A stretch of 64,000 bases of DNA from Burkholderia sp. IMCC1007 (GCF_027257875.1 NZ_JAPVQY010000022.1:43124-107123); one strand, 5' to 3'. Positions 8,978-18,098 are shown, counted from the first letter of the stretch. Notes: generated from the letters alone by a model not told the origin. Made by a program: numbers and translations.

Positions 8978-10279
8978 TCACGACAGGCGGATACGCGGCT
9001 GCACGCAGCCGTTGATCCGTTCGGCGATCCACAGCAACGTCGCCTTGGAGAATCCGTGCAGCGCCTGCTGGTGCCGCCGGTACAGCATCAGGTGGCTGAA
9101 CTGCGCGAATCGCCCCTGGATGAAGCCGCCGCGAAAGAATCCGAATTGCCCGAGCGTGCCGAACGCGTCGTAGTCGCTGATCGACACGAGCGCGCCGAAA
9201 TCGTGGAACGCGAATGGCGGCATCGGCTTGCCGTCGAGCCACGCGGGCAGGTGCTTCGCGAGATGCGCGGCCTGTTGCGTCGCGACCTGCGCGGTCGGCG
9301 GCAGCGGCCGTTCCTGGCCGTCGAGCTGCAGGCTCGCGCAATCGCCGATCGCGAACACGTGGTCGTCGGCCGTGGCCTGCAGCGTGGGCTGCACCAGGAC
9401 CTGGTTCGCGCGATTCGTGTCGAGCCCGCCGAGCGCCTGCATGAAATCGGGTGCCTTCACACCCGCTGCCCACACCATCAGATCCACTTCGGCATACGAA
9501 CCGTTGCCGTAGTGGAAGCCGTTTGCATCGGCCGCCGTCACGCGGGTCGACGTCAGCACACGAAAGCCGATCTGCTCGAGCCGCCGCTGCGCGGACGCGG
9601 AAATCTTCGGCGGAAACGCGGCAAGGATGCGCGGGCCGCTTTCGAGCAGCGTAAGCTGCAACCGCTCGCGCACCGTCGCATCGCCGTACGCCTGCGCCAC
9701 TTCGAGCAGGCGGCTCAGCTCTGCCGCCAGCTCCACGCCGGTTGCGCCCGCGCCGACGATCGCGACGCGAAACGGCTCGTCGCGCGCGATGCTGCGGACC
9801 ACCCGCATCCGCAGCGCTTCGTTGAAGGTTTCGGCCTGCTGCTGGCTGTCGATGAAGTAGCAGTGCTCGCGCACGCCCGGCACGCCGAAATCGTTCGCCT
9901 GGCTGCCGAGCGCGAGGATCAGCACGTCGTATTCGATCTCGCGTGCGTCGACCACGAGCTCGCCGTCCCGCGAGCGAATCTCGCCGAGCTGCACGCAGCG
10001 GCGCGCGCGATCGAGCCCCTTCACTTCGCCGGGCTGGTACGTATAGCCGTGATCGCGTGCATGCGCAAGGAAGATGACCTGCTGTTGCTGCACGTCGCGC
10101 GTGCCGGCCGCGATCGTATGCAGCATCGGCTTCCAGACGTGGGTCGGGCTGCGATCGACGACGGTGATTTGCGCGCGGCCGGAGCGGCCGAGGCGTTCGC
10201 CGAGGCGGGTTGCGAGCTGCAATCCGGCGATGCCGCCGCCGACGATCACGATGCGAGTAGCGCGAGTAGGGGTTGTCAT
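8978..10279 (-). CDS. NAD(P)/FAD-dependent oxidoreductase, type II NADH dehydrogenase-like
   Basis: Flavoprotein of 433 residues of the NDH-2 / pyridine nucleotide-disulfide family. It probably passes electrons from NADH to quinone at the inner membrane without pumping protons. The FAD-binding Rossmann motif GGGIAGLQLA is at about 13-22, the NAD-binding motif GAGATGVELAAEL is in the middle, and the second FAD contact is VFAIGDCASL. The C-terminal ~60 residues with GFFRGGFIQGRFAQFSHLMLYRRHQ would be the membrane-attachment part. The gene is divergent from a TetR regulator, with an inverted repeat over the presumed ribosome site, so TetR control is likely. Confidence 0.88.
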   Translation of the reverse strand: MTTPTRATRIVIVGGGIAGLQLATRLGERLGRSGRAQITVVDRSPTHVWKPMLHTIAAGTRDVQQQQVIFLAHARDHGYTYQPGEVKGLDRARRCVQLGEIRSRDGELVVDAREIEYDVLILALGSQANDFGVPGVREHCYFIDSQQQAETFNEALRMRVVRSIARDEPFRVAIVGAGATGVELAAELSRLLEVAQAYGDATVRERLQLTLLESGPRILAAFPPKISASAQRRLEQIGFRVLTSTRVTAADANGFHYGNGSYAEVDLMVWAAGVKAPDFMQALGGLDTNRANQVLVQPTLQATADDHVFAIGDCASLQLDGQERPLPPTAQVATQQAAHLAKHLPAWLDGKPMPPFAFHDFGALVSISDYDAFGTLGQFGFFRGGFIQGRFAQFSHLMLYRRHQQALHGFSKATLLWIAERINGCVQPRIRLS

Positions 10280-10286
10280 GGATAAA

Positions 10287-10300
10287 TCATCATGTGATGA
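10287..10300. promoter_or_regulatory. Inverted repeat between ndh-like gene and tetR, candidate operator
   Basis: TCATCA (10287-10292) and TGATGA (10295-10300) are separated by two bases. The dyad lies 8 bases before the start of the oxidoreductase gene, so a bound repressor would block its expression. The divergent TetR gene is the obvious candidate binder. Confidence 0.5.
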
Positions 10301-10428
10301 ATAAGCTATGATCCTAGCGCCTCTCGACTTCGCGTGTCAACGCGAGCGTGGCAGGCAACCCGCGTGCGAGCATGCAAAAGCGGGGCTTGAACACAGGTAT
10401 TCGATTTATTCAACGGGAGAAGAAAAAC

Positions 10429-11082
10429 GTGGCTGAAGTCACTGAGCGCGCGCCAGCGAAGCGGCGTACGCGCGGGCGGCCGCTGGCGGACGCGTCCGTC
10501 GGTCCGGACGTGATATTGCGGGCCGCGCGCCGCACGTTCGCGAAGCGCGGCTACGATGCGACGAGCGTGCGTGAAGTCGCGCGCGAGCTGGGCATCGACG
10601 CCGCGCTGATCGCGCACCATTTCGGCACGAAGGAAACGTTGTGGCTGGCCGTTGTCGAGCAGATCGCCGAGCTTGCTCAGCCGCAGTTCGACGCGTTGCG
10701 CGCGTTGCGCACGTCGTCATTGCCGCATCGCGAGCGCGTGCGGCGCGCGATCGAGCTGTGCGTCGATCACGAATTCAAGGAGCCGGACATCGGCATGTTC
10801 TTTTCGACGGCGGCGACCGAGGAGGGCGCTCGGCTTGACTGCCTGCAGCAGCGGATCGTGCGCCCGTATCACGACGCGATGTTTCCGTTGCTGGCGGAGG
10901 CCGTCGAGGCCGGCGAGATTCGCCCGGTCGATCCGACTGTGCTGTTCTTCATGATCGCGAGCGCGGTCGGCACGACGGTGTCGTACAGCCACATGATGCT
11001 GGAGTTCACGTCGCTGCCCACGCGGCAGGATGCGTTCCGCCAGGCCGTGCTCGACGTCGCGCTCAGCATCCTGCGCGCCTGA
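10429..11082 (+). CDS. TetR/AcrR family transcriptional regulator
   Basis: Regulator of about 217 residues. The N-terminal TetR helix-turn-helix is clear: ILRAARRTFAKRGYDATSVREVARELGIDAALIAHHFGTKETLW. The C-terminal ligand domain ends with a helix-rich segment and resembles the TetR_C group found in many proteobacterial repressors. I choose the GTG start at 10429 because GGGAGAAG lies seven bases before it. The in-frame ATG 10348 would add 27 residues of unlikely leader. It is divergent from the NDH-2-like gene and probably represses that gene and itself. Confidence 0.85.
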   Translation: MAEVTERAPAKRRTRGRPLADASVGPDVILRAARRTFAKRGYDATSVREVARELGIDAALIAHHFGTKETLWLAVVEQIAELAQPQFDALRALRTSSLPHRERVRRAIELCVDHEFKEPDIGMFFSTAATEEGARLDCLQQRIVRPYHDAMFPLLAEAVEAGEIRPVDPTVLFFMIASAVGTTVSYSHMMLEFTSLPTRQDAFRQAVLDVALSILRA

Positions 11083-11092
11083 GCGCTGCGCG

Positions 11093-12016
11093 TCACTCGC
11101 GCACTCTCGTCGCCGCGACGAGCCCCAGCGTGTCGACCGCCCGCCGCGCGCTCTCGCGCAGCGCATCGACGAGTGGCGACCGCATCCGGTACGCGATTGC
11201 GAGTTCGTACGCGAGCGGGCTGCCCGCGCCCGTCAGTTCGCAGAACGTAATGCCTTGCGGCTGCATCGGCACGAACAGCCGCGGCATCAGCGCGACGCCG
11301 ATGCCGCCCGCGACGAGCCCGGCCGTCGTCTGCATCTGGCGCGGCTGCTGAACCACGCGCGGCGCGAAGCCGGCCTGCGCGCAGGCGGTCACGATCAGCG
11401 CATGCATGCCGGGCCCGTGATGCGCGGCGAACAGCACCCACGGCTCGTCCGCCAGCTCGGCCAGCGCGATGCGGCGGCGGTGCGCGAGCCGGTGGCCGTC
11501 GGGCAATGCGGCGACCATCCGGTCGCGCAGCAGCGGCTCGACGTGCACGTCGCCGGCATCGGCGACCGGCAGCACGACGAGGCCGACGTCCGTGCGGTCC
11601 TGCCGCAGCGCGAGCAGCTGCTCGGCGGTCGTGCCTTCTTCCAGCTGGAAATCGACGTCCGGATGCCGTTCCTGGAACGCGCGCAGCATCAGCGGCAGCA
11701 GCGCGTTGACCGTGCTGTCGACGAACCGCAGCCGCAGCGTGCCGCCGAGGCCGGCGCCGGCGCGCCGCGCAACGGCCACCGCGCGCTCGGCCTGCTCGAT
11801 CGCGCGCCGCGCTTCGAGCAAGAATGCGTCGCCGGCCGGCGTGAGCGCCGCGCCGCGGTTGTCGCGTTCGAGCAGTGTGACGCCCAGCTCGTCCTCGAGC
11901 TTGCGGATCGCGGCGCTCAGCGGCGGCTGCGCCATGTGCAGGCGCGCGGCGGCGCGCCGGAAGCTCCGCGTTTCGGCGACGACAATGAATTGCCGGAACT
12001 GGCGCAGATCGATCAT
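11093..12016 (-). CDS. LysR family transcriptional regulator
   Basis: Regulator of 307 residues with normal LysR length. The winged helix-turn-helix is at 1-60 (LRQFRQFIVVAETRSFRRAAARLHMAQPPLSAAIRKLEDELG) and a two-lobed effector domain of the CbnR/CatR-like type follows (LRLRFVDSTVNALLPLMLRAFQERHP). An AAAGG site precedes ATG 12016. It is convergent with tetR, ten bases away, and divergent from the SDR gene across the triplicated leader. Regulation of the SDR gene is therefore plausible but the duplicated DNA obscures any single operator. Confidence 0.87.
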   Translation of the reverse strand: MIDLRQFRQFIVVAETRSFRRAAARLHMAQPPLSAAIRKLEDELGVTLLERDNRGAALTPAGDAFLLEARRAIEQAERAVAVARRAGAGLGGTLRLRFVDSTVNALLPLMLRAFQERHPDVDFQLEEGTTAEQLLALRQDRTDVGLVVLPVADAGDVHVEPLLRDRMVAALPDGHRLAHRRRIALAELADEPWVLFAAHHGPGMHALIVTACAQAGFAPRVVQQPRQMQTTAGLVAGGIGVALMPRLFVPMQPQGITFCELTGAGSPLAYELAIAYRMRSPLVDALRESARRAVDTLGLVAATRVRE

Positions 12017-12090
12017 GCGATACCTTTGGTGTATCAGTAGGTCACCGAATTCGTATTTTACCTATCGCAGTTCGTTGTACAGACTGCCAA

Positions 12091-12403
12091 TGTCACCAAT
12101 CGTTAACATTCGACGAAAGGAGGGCAGGGGATGACAGGCCGCGAACGGTGATCGTCATGGGCAGGCTGAGCGCGATCGGCTTCGTGACAATGTCACCAAC
12201 CGTCAACGCTCGACGCAAGAGGGCAGATCATGACAGGCAGCGAACGGCAACGAACGGTCACCGCCGCGGGCGGGTCAGCGCGATCGGCTTCGCGACAATG
12301 TCACCAACCGTGAACACTCGAGGAAAGGAGGGCAGCACATGACAGGCAGCGAACGGCAACGCACGGCGATCGTCACGGGCGGCTCGAGCGGGATCGGCTT
12401 CGC
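12091..12403. repeat. Three degenerate tandem copies of the 5' end of the SDR gene
   Basis: Units begin with TGTCACCAA at 12091, 12191 and 12299, giving lengths of 100, 108 and about 105 bases. Each contains a purine-rich ribosome site (AGGAGGGCAG or AAGAGGGCAG), an ATGACAGGC start (12131, 12230, 12339) and then sequence matching the first ~20 codons of the SDR gene. Only the third is continuous with the full gene. The first start reads six codons to a TGA, and the second reads about 27 codons to a TGA. The structure looks like a duplicated leader in decay. Confidence 0.85.
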
Positions 12404-13106
12404 GATCGCGAGCAGGCTGGTGGAAGACGGATATCGCGTCGCGATCGTCGGGCGCGACGCAGGAAGACTGGATGCCGCCGTCGCGCGGCTCGGCGACGCG
12501 GCGAGCGGACACGCGGCCGACCTGCGCAGGCGGCAGGACGCGACGGCGGCCGTCGCCGCGATCGTCGCGCAATGGCCGCGCATCGACGTGCTGGTCAACA
12601 ACGCCGGGCTGACGGGGCGCGTCGCCGCGGACACGGACGCGGCCGATGCCGAAACCGAAACCGTGCGGGACGCCGTGCTCGACGCAAACCTGAAAAGCGC
12701 GTTCATCGCGACGATGGCCGTGTTGCCGCACCTGGCCGACCGCGCCGCGCGGATCATCAACATCGGGTCGATCGCGGCGCGAGCCGGCAGTTTGCTGCCG
12801 GGCGGCCTCGCGTATGCGGCGGCGAAAGCGGGCATCGAAGGGTTCACCGTCGCGCTCGCGCGCGAGCTCGGGCCGCGCGGCGTCACGGTCAATACGGTCG
12901 CGCCCGGTTATATCGCCGATACGCGCTTGTTCGGCGATGCGGGCGTCGCACCGGCCATTGCAGCGACGATCCGCGAGCAGACGCCGGTTGGTCGTGCCGG
13001 GCACGCGGACGATGTCGCGGATGCGGTCGCGTGGCTCGCCGGGCCGCGCGCGTCGTTCGTCACCGGCGCGACCATTGCGGTGAACGGCGGCTGGCGGGTG
13101 GGATGA
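12339..13106 (+). CDS. Short-chain dehydrogenase/reductase
   Basis: Cytosolic NAD(P)-dependent oxidoreductase of 255 residues of the classical SDR family. The cofactor motif TGGSSGIG is at 14-21, NNAG marks the central strand, the catalytic serine is in NIGSIAA and the Tyr-Lys pair is in YAAAK. PGY and the C-terminal FVTGATIAVNGG are also present. Substrate is unknown. The upstream 250 bases hold two broken copies of this gene's own start region, so translation may begin at decoy ribosome sites on the same mRNA. A LysR gene is divergent. Confidence 0.9.
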   Translation: MTGSERQRTAIVTGGSSGIGFAIASRLVEDGYRVAIVGRDAGRLDAAVARLGDAASGHAADLRRRQDATAAVAAIVAQWPRIDVLVNNAGLTGRVAADTDAADAETETVRDAVLDANLKSAFIATMAVLPHLADRAARIINIGSIAARAGSLLPGGLAYAAAKAGIEGFTVALARELGPRGVTVNTVAPGYIADTRLFGDAGVAPAIAATIREQTPVGRAGHADDVADAVAWLAGPRASFVTGATIAVNGGWRVG

Positions 13107-13139
13107 CACGGCAGGCCGGCGCCGCGCCGGCCGTCTGCG

Positions 13140-13616
13140 TCAGTCGAGATCGGGCGGCGCATCGCCGAGCCAGCGCCGTGCGCCGGGCCCGTTGCGGCCC
13201 GCGCGATCCTCGGGATTGGTCAGCTTGCAGCGCTTCAGCGACAGGCAGCCGCAGCCGATGCATTCGTCGAGATTGATGTAGAGCCGCTGCAACTCCTCGA
13301 TCCGGCTTGCGACGCGCTGCTTCCAGCCGCGCGACAGCCGCTGCCAGTCCTTGTTGGTCGGCGCGGCATCTTCCGGCAGGCTCACGAGCTGTTCGGCGAT
13401 CTCGTCGAGCGAATAGCCGATCTTCTGCGCGAACACGATGAACGCGATCAGCCGCAGCACCGTGCGCGAATAGTGGCGATGGCTCGAACCGTTGCGATGC
13501 GACTTGATGAGCCCGCGCGTCTCGTAGAAGCGCAGCGTCGACGCCGGTACGCCGCTGCGCGCGGCCACTTCGCGGATCGACATCAGCGGCCATTTCGGTG
13601 TTTCGTCGATACCCAT
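13140..13616 (-). CDS. soxR: Redox-sensitive transcriptional activator SoxR
   Basis: MerR-family sensor of 158 residues. The helix-turn-helix (MSIREVAARSGVPASTLRFYETRGLI) and dimer helix are followed by the diagnostic [2Fe-2S] motif C119-x2-C122-x-C124-x5-C130 (CIGCGCLSLKRC). The cluster is oxidised by redox-cycling compounds and superoxide, which turns on target promoters by twisting a long spacer. The start is supported by GGAGGG. The gene is divergent from an RND efflux operon and shares an 80-base region with a SoxR box, so the efflux operon is the likely direct target. The wider spectrum (phenazines, quinones) is family knowledge. Confidence 0.96.
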   Translation of the reverse strand: MGIDETPKWPLMSIREVAARSGVPASTLRFYETRGLIKSHRNGSSHRHYSRTVLRLIAFIVFAQKIGYSLDEIAEQLVSLPEDAAPTNKDWQRLSRGWKQRVASRIEELQRLYINLDECIGCGCLSLKRCKLTNPEDRAGRNGPGARRWLGDAPPDLD

Positions 13617-13634
13617 GATGCCCTCCGGGAAAGC

Positions 13635-13665
13635 TTGACTTCAAGTTAACTTCAACTTTTATGCT
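13635..13665 (+). promoter_or_regulatory. SoxR-dependent promoter with SoxR box
   Basis: TTGACT (-35, 13635-13640) and TATGCT (-10, 13660-13665) are separated by exactly 19 bases. The spacer holds TCAAGTTAACTTCAA, which shares the TCAAGTTAACTT core of the E. coli soxS box. A 19-bp spacer is the hallmark of MerR/SoxR-activated promoters. The -10 overlaps the in-frame ATG 13661, so the adaptor must start downstream at 13697. Confidence 0.9.
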
Positions 13666-13696
13666 GCGCGACAGTTTAACCCGTCGCGAGGCACCC

Positions 13697-14911
13697 ATGC
13701 TCTCCTTAACCCTACGCAGGACGTCGCCTCTGGGTGCGGCCTGCGCTCTGCTGCTGGCGTTGTCGGGCTGTCACGACGGCAAAGACGCATCGTCGGCCCA
13801 TCCCCTTCCGGAAGTCGGGGTGACCACCGTTGCGCCGCGCACGATCCGTCTCGCGGACGAATTCAACGGACGCGTCGAAGCGGTCGATGCGGTCGAATTG
13901 CGACCGCGCGTGAGCGGCTACCTGCAGCGTGTCGCGTACAAGGAGGGCGACCTCGTTGCGCAGGGTACCGTGCTGTTCCAGATCGACCCGCGTCCATACC
14001 GGATCGCGCTCGACCGCGCGAATGCGCAGCAGCAGCGCGCACGCGCGACCGCGAGCCTCGCGAACGTGCAGCTCAAGCGCGTGCAGACGCTGATCGATGC
14101 GCATGCAACGTCCCGGGAAGAGTTCGACAACGCGCGTGCGACCGCCGAGCAGGCGCGTGCCGAGTTGCAGGCGGCCGACACGGCCGTCGCCGACGCAAAG
14201 CTCAATCTCGGTTTCACCGAAGTACGCGCACCGATCGCGGGCCGTGTCGGCCGCGCGATTGCAACCGCCGGCAATCTCGCACGCGCCGACGACACGCTGT
14301 TGACCACCGTCGTATCGCAGGACCCGGTCTACGTGTATTTCGACTGCGACGAGCAGAGCTACCTGCGCTACAACGCGCGGCGTGCCGATCCGAAGCATCG
14401 CGCGATCGGCGCCGATCCGGTCCGTGTGGGCCTGGCGAACGAGACGGGGTTTCCGCACGCGGGCACCGTCGACTTCCTCGACAACCAGCTCGATCCGCAA
14501 ACCGGTACGATCCGCGCGCGCGTGCGGCTGTCGAATGCGGATCATACGTTCACGCCGGGCCTCTATGCGCGCGTGCAGCTCGTCAGCGGTCGCGATCAGG
14601 ATGCGCTGCTCGTCGACGACAAGGCCGTGCTCACCGACCAGGATCGCAAGTACGTGTACGTGATCGGCGCCGGCGACAAGGCGCTGCGCCGCGACGTGAC
14701 GATCGGGCGCGCGCTCGACGGCGAGCGGATCGTCGAGAAGGGGCTGCAGTCGGGCGACCGCGTCGTCGTCGACGGCGTGCAGCGGATCTACTATCCGGGC
14801 GCGCAGGTGAAGCCGAAGGCGCTACCCGCGCATGCGGATGCGGGCACCAGCACTCGCAGCGGCACCGGCACGCAGGCCTTGGCCGACGCCGGCGCGCCGG
14901 CCGCGCAATGA
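13697..14911 (+). CDS. RND efflux periplasmic adaptor subunit (MexE/AcrA-like)
   Basis: Periplasmic membrane-fusion lipoprotein of 404 residues. The signal sequence ends with LALSGC, which supplies the lipid-modified cysteine. Visible domains are the biotinyl-lipoyl hairpin (RVSGYLQRVAYKEGDLVAQGTVLFQIDP), a coiled-coil rich in Ala/Gln/Arg, the second lipoyl half (GFTEVRAPIAGRVGRA) and the beta-barrel (LDPQTGTIRARVRLSN). ATG 13697 has GAGG seven bases upstream and lies about 25 bases after the predicted transcription start. It heads a three-gene efflux operon under likely SoxR control. Closest resemblance by eye is to MexE-type adaptors. Confidence 0.92.
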   Translation: MLSLTLRRTSPLGAACALLLALSGCHDGKDASSAHPLPEVGVTTVAPRTIRLADEFNGRVEAVDAVELRPRVSGYLQRVAYKEGDLVAQGTVLFQIDPRPYRIALDRANAQQQRARATASLANVQLKRVQTLIDAHATSREEFDNARATAEQARAELQAADTAVADAKLNLGFTEVRAPIAGRVGRAIATAGNLARADDTLLTTVVSQDPVYVYFDCDEQSYLRYNARRADPKHRAIGADPVRVGLANETGFPHAGTVDFLDNQLDPQTGTIRARVRLSNADHTFTPGLYARVQLVSGRDQDALLVDDKAVLTDQDRKYVYVIGAGDKALRRDVTIGRALDGERIVEKGLQSGDRVVVDGVQRIYYPGAQVKPKALPAHADAGTSTRSGTGTQALADAGAPAAQ

Positions 14912-14924
14912 CGGGAGACGCGTG

Positions 14925-17900
14925 ATGGATTTCTCCCGATTCTTCATCGACCGTCCGATCTTCGCGGTCGTGCTGTCGATCGTGATCTTCGCGCTCGGCC
15001 TGATCTCGATCCCGATGCTGCCCGCCGGCGAATATCCGGAAGTCGTGCCGCCGAGCGTCGTCGTGCGTGCGACGTATCCAGGCGCGAACCCGAAGGAAAT
15101 CGCCGAATCGGTGGCCGAACCGCTGGAAGAGGCGATCAACGGCGTCGAAGGGATCATGTACATGAAGTCGGTTGCCGGCTCGGACGGCAGCCTGCAGGTC
15201 GTCGTCACGTTCCCGCAGGGCGTCGATCCCGACACGGCCGCGGTGCGTGTGCAGAACCGCGTGAGCCAGGCACTGTCGCGCCTGCCCGACGAGGTGCGGC
15301 AGTACGGCGTGACCACGCAGAAGCAGTCGCCGACGCCGCTGATGTACGTGAGCCTCCATTCGCCGGACAACAGCCGCGATTCGCTGTATCTGCGCAACTA
15401 CCTGACGCTGCACGTGAAGGACGAACTGTCGCGGCTGACCGGCATCGGCGACGTCGGCGTGTACGGCTCCGGCGACTACGCGATGCGGCTGTGGCTCGAT
15501 CCGAACCGGCTCGCGTCGCGCGGCTTGGCCGCGAGCGACGTGATCGCCGCGGTGCGCGAGCAGAACGTGCAGGTGTCGGCCGGCCAGCTCGGCGCGGAGC
15601 CGTCGCCGAAGAAGAACGACTTCCTCGTGTCGATCAACGTGCGCGGCCGGCTGCGCACCGTGCAGGAGTTCGGCGACATCGTTCTGCGCAACGGCGACGA
15701 CGGCCAGGTGGTGAAACTGTCCGACGTCGCGCGCATCGAGCTCGGCGCGGGCGACTACACGCTGCGTTCGTATTTCAACGACAAGCATTCGGCGGTGGTC
15801 GGCATCTTCCTGTCGCCGGGCGCGAACGCGCTCGACGTCGCGAAGGCCGTGTATGCGAAGCTCGACGAACTGTCGAAGCGTTTCCCGCCGGGCGTCGCGT
15901 ATCGCCCTGTATGGGATCCGACCGTGTTCGTGCGCGAATCGATCCGCGCGGTGCAGCACACGCTGATCGAGGCCGTCGTGCTGGTCGTGCTCGTCGTGAT
16001 CCTGTTCCTGCAGACCTGGCGCGCGTCGATCATTCCGCTCGTCGCGGTGCCGGTGTCGGTGGTCGGCACGTTCGCGTGGCTCTATCTGCTCGGCTATTCG
16101 ATCAACACGCTGACGCTGTTCGGGCTCGTGCTCGCGATCGGGATCGTCGTCGACGATGCGATCGTCGTCGTCGAGAACGTCGAGCGCAACATCGCGCAAG
16201 GGTTGAGCCCGCGCGATGCCGCGCATCAGGCGATGCGCGAGGTGTCGGGGCCGATCGTCGCGATCGCGCTCGTGCTGTGTGCGGTGTTCGTGCCGATGGC
16301 GTTCATGTCGGGCGTCACCGGCCAGTTCTACAAGCAGTTCGCGGTGACGATCGCGATCTCCACGGTGATCTCCGCGATCAACTCGCTGACGCTGTCGCCC
16401 GCGCTCGCCGCGAAGCTGCTGCGTCCGCGCGGCGCGCCGAAGGATGCGCTGACGCGTGCGCTCGACCGCGCATTCGGCTGGCTGTTTCGTCCGTTCAACC
16501 GCTTCTTCGAGCGCAGCGCCGATCGCTATCACGGCGTCGTCGGCCGCACGCTGAAGCGGCGCGGCGTGGTGTTCGCGGTCTATGCGGCGTTGCTCGCGGC
16601 CACTGCGCTGCTGTTCAACGCGGTGCCGGGCGGCTTCATCCCCGTGCAGGACAAGCTGTACCTGTTCGCCGGCGCGAAGCTGCCGGAAGGCGCATCGCTC
16701 GCGCGCACCAGCGCGGTGACCGAGCAGATGACGAAGATCGCGCTCGGCACCGACGGCGTCGAGATGGTGCCGGCGTTCGCCGGGCTGAATGCGCTGCAGG
16801 GGGTGAACACGCCGAACGTCACGAATTCGTACGTGATCCTGAAGCCGTTCGACCAGCGTCACCGCAGCGCCGCGCAGATCAACGCGGACCTGAACGCGCG
16901 CTTCGCGGCGATCGGCGGCGGCATCACCTATGCGCTGATGCCGCCGCCGATCCAGGGCCTCGGCAACGGTTCGGGCTACTCGCTGTATCTCGAGGATCGC
17001 GGCGGGCTCGGCTACGGCGCGCTGCAGAACGCGTTGACCGCATTCCAGGCCGCAGTCGCGAAGACGCCCGGGATGAGCTACCCGGTCAGCTCGTACCAGG
17101 CGAACATCCCGCAGCTCGAAGTGAAGGTCGACCGGCTGAAGGCGAAGGCGCAGGGCGTTGCGCTGACCGACCTGTTCAACACGTTGCAGGTGTATCTCGG
17201 CTCGATGTACGTGAACGACTTCAATGCATTCGGGCGCGTGTACCGCGTGATGGCGCAGGCCGACGCCGGCCATCGGCAGACGGCCGCCGACATCGCGAAC
17301 CTGCGCACGCGCAACGCGAAGGGCGAGATGGTGCCGATCGGCTCGATGGTGACGGTGGCGCCCGCATACGGGCCGGACCCGGTCGTGCGCTACAACGGCT
17401 ATCCGGCCGCCGACCTGATCGGCGACGCCGACCCGAAGGTGATGTCGTCGTCGCAGACGATCGCGAAGCTGCAGCAGATCGCGAAGGACGTGCTGCCGCC
17501 GGGCATCACGCTCGAATGGACCGACCTCAGCTACCAGCAGGTCACGCAGAGCAACGCGGCGATCGTCGTGTTCCCGCTCGCGGTGATGCTGGTGTTCCTC
17601 GTGCTCGCATCGTTGTACGAGAGCTGGACGTTGCCGCTCGCGGTGATCCTGATCGTGCCCGTGTGCATGTGCGCGGCGCTGTTCGGCGTGTGGCTGTCCG
17701 GCGGCGACAACAACGTGTTCGTGCAGGTCGGTCTCGTCGTGCTGATGGGGCTGGCGTGCAAGAACGCGATCCTGATCGTCGAATTCGCGCGCGAGCTCGA
17801 GATCCAGGGCGAGGGCGCGGTCGAAGCAGCGCTCGAAGCGTGCAAGCTGCGGCTGCGTCCGATCGTGATGACGTCGGTCGCGTTCATTGCGGGCTCGGTG

Positions 17901-18098
17901 CCGCTGCTGATCGGCAGCGGCGCGGGCAGCGAGGTGCGTGCGGCCACCGGCGTCACCGTGTTCGCCGGGATGCTGGGCGTCACGCTGTTCGGGCTGTTCC
18001 TGACGCCCGTGTTCTACGTGGCGATCCGCAAGCTCGCGGGCGGCACGCCGGCCGTCTGGAGCGAACAGCACGGCACCCTCGAAGGAGAAAACCGATGA
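14925..18098 (+). CDS. RND multidrug efflux pump (HAE1 family, MexF-like)
   Basis: Inner-membrane proton-driven drug exporter of 1057 residues, the family's normal length. The start MDFSRFFIDRPIFAVVLSI, the GEYPEVVPPSVVV segment and the transmembrane helix 4 proton-relay motif (GIVVDDAIVVVENVERN, two adjacent Asp) are all present. The late segment GLACKNAILIVEFARE matches helix 10 with the conserved Lys-Asn. ATG 14925 follows GGGAG; a GTG three bases earlier is possible. It lies 13 bases after the adaptor gene and its TGA overlaps the ATG of the outer-membrane gene. Substrate is unknown; SoxR linkage suggests redox-active compounds. Confidence 0.95.
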   Translation: MDFSRFFIDRPIFAVVLSIVIFALGLISIPMLPAGEYPEVVPPSVVVRATYPGANPKEIAESVAEPLEEAINGVEGIMYMKSVAGSDGSLQVVVTFPQGVDPDTAAVRVQNRVSQALSRLPDEVRQYGVTTQKQSPTPLMYVSLHSPDNSRDSLYLRNYLTLHVKDELSRLTGIGDVGVYGSGDYAMRLWLDPNRLASRGLAASDVIAAVREQNVQVSAGQLGAEPSPKKNDFLVSINVRGRLRTVQEFGDIVLRNGDDGQVVKLSDVARIELGAGDYTLRSYFNDKHSAVVGIFLSPGANALDVAKAVYAKLDELSKRFPPGVAYRPVWDPTVFVRESIRAVQHTLIEAVVLVVLVVILFLQTWRASIIPLVAVPVSVVGTFAWLYLLGYSINTLTLFGLVLAIGIVVDDAIVVVENVERNIAQGLSPRDAAHQAMREVSGPIVAIALVLCAVFVPMAFMSGVTGQFYKQFAVTIAISTVISAINSLTLSPALAAKLLRPRGAPKDALTRALDRAFGWLFRPFNRFFERSADRYHGVVGRTLKRRGVVFAVYAALLAATALLFNAVPGGFIPVQDKLYLFAGAKLPEGASLARTSAVTEQMTKIALGTDGVEMVPAFAGLNALQGVNTPNVTNSYVILKPFDQRHRSAAQINADLNARFAAIGGGITYALMPPPIQGLGNGSGYSLYLEDRGGLGYGALQNALTAFQAAVAKTPGMSYPVSSYQANIPQLEVKVDRLKAKAQGVALTDLFNTLQVYLGSMYVNDFNAFGRVYRVMAQADAGHRQTAADIANLRTRNAKGEMVPIGSMVTVAPAYGPDPVVRYNGYPAADLIGDADPKVMSSSQTIAKLQQIAKDVLPPGITLEWTDLSYQQVTQSNAAIVVFPLAVMLVFLVLASLYESWTLPLAVILIVPVCMCAALFGVWLSGGDNNVFVQVGLVVLMGLACKNAILIVEFARELEIQGEGAVEAALEACKLRLRPIVMTSVAFIAGSVPLLIGSGAGSEVRAATGVTVFAGMLGVTLFGLFLTPVFYVAIRKLAGGTPAVWSEQHGTLEGENR

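Noticed and set aside
14631..18071. A 1146-codon open frame on the minus strand opposite the RND pump
   Set aside because: It is rich in Arg/His/Gln, has no domain, and is the antisense shadow of a strongly supported pump gene. Long antisense frames are expected at this GC content.
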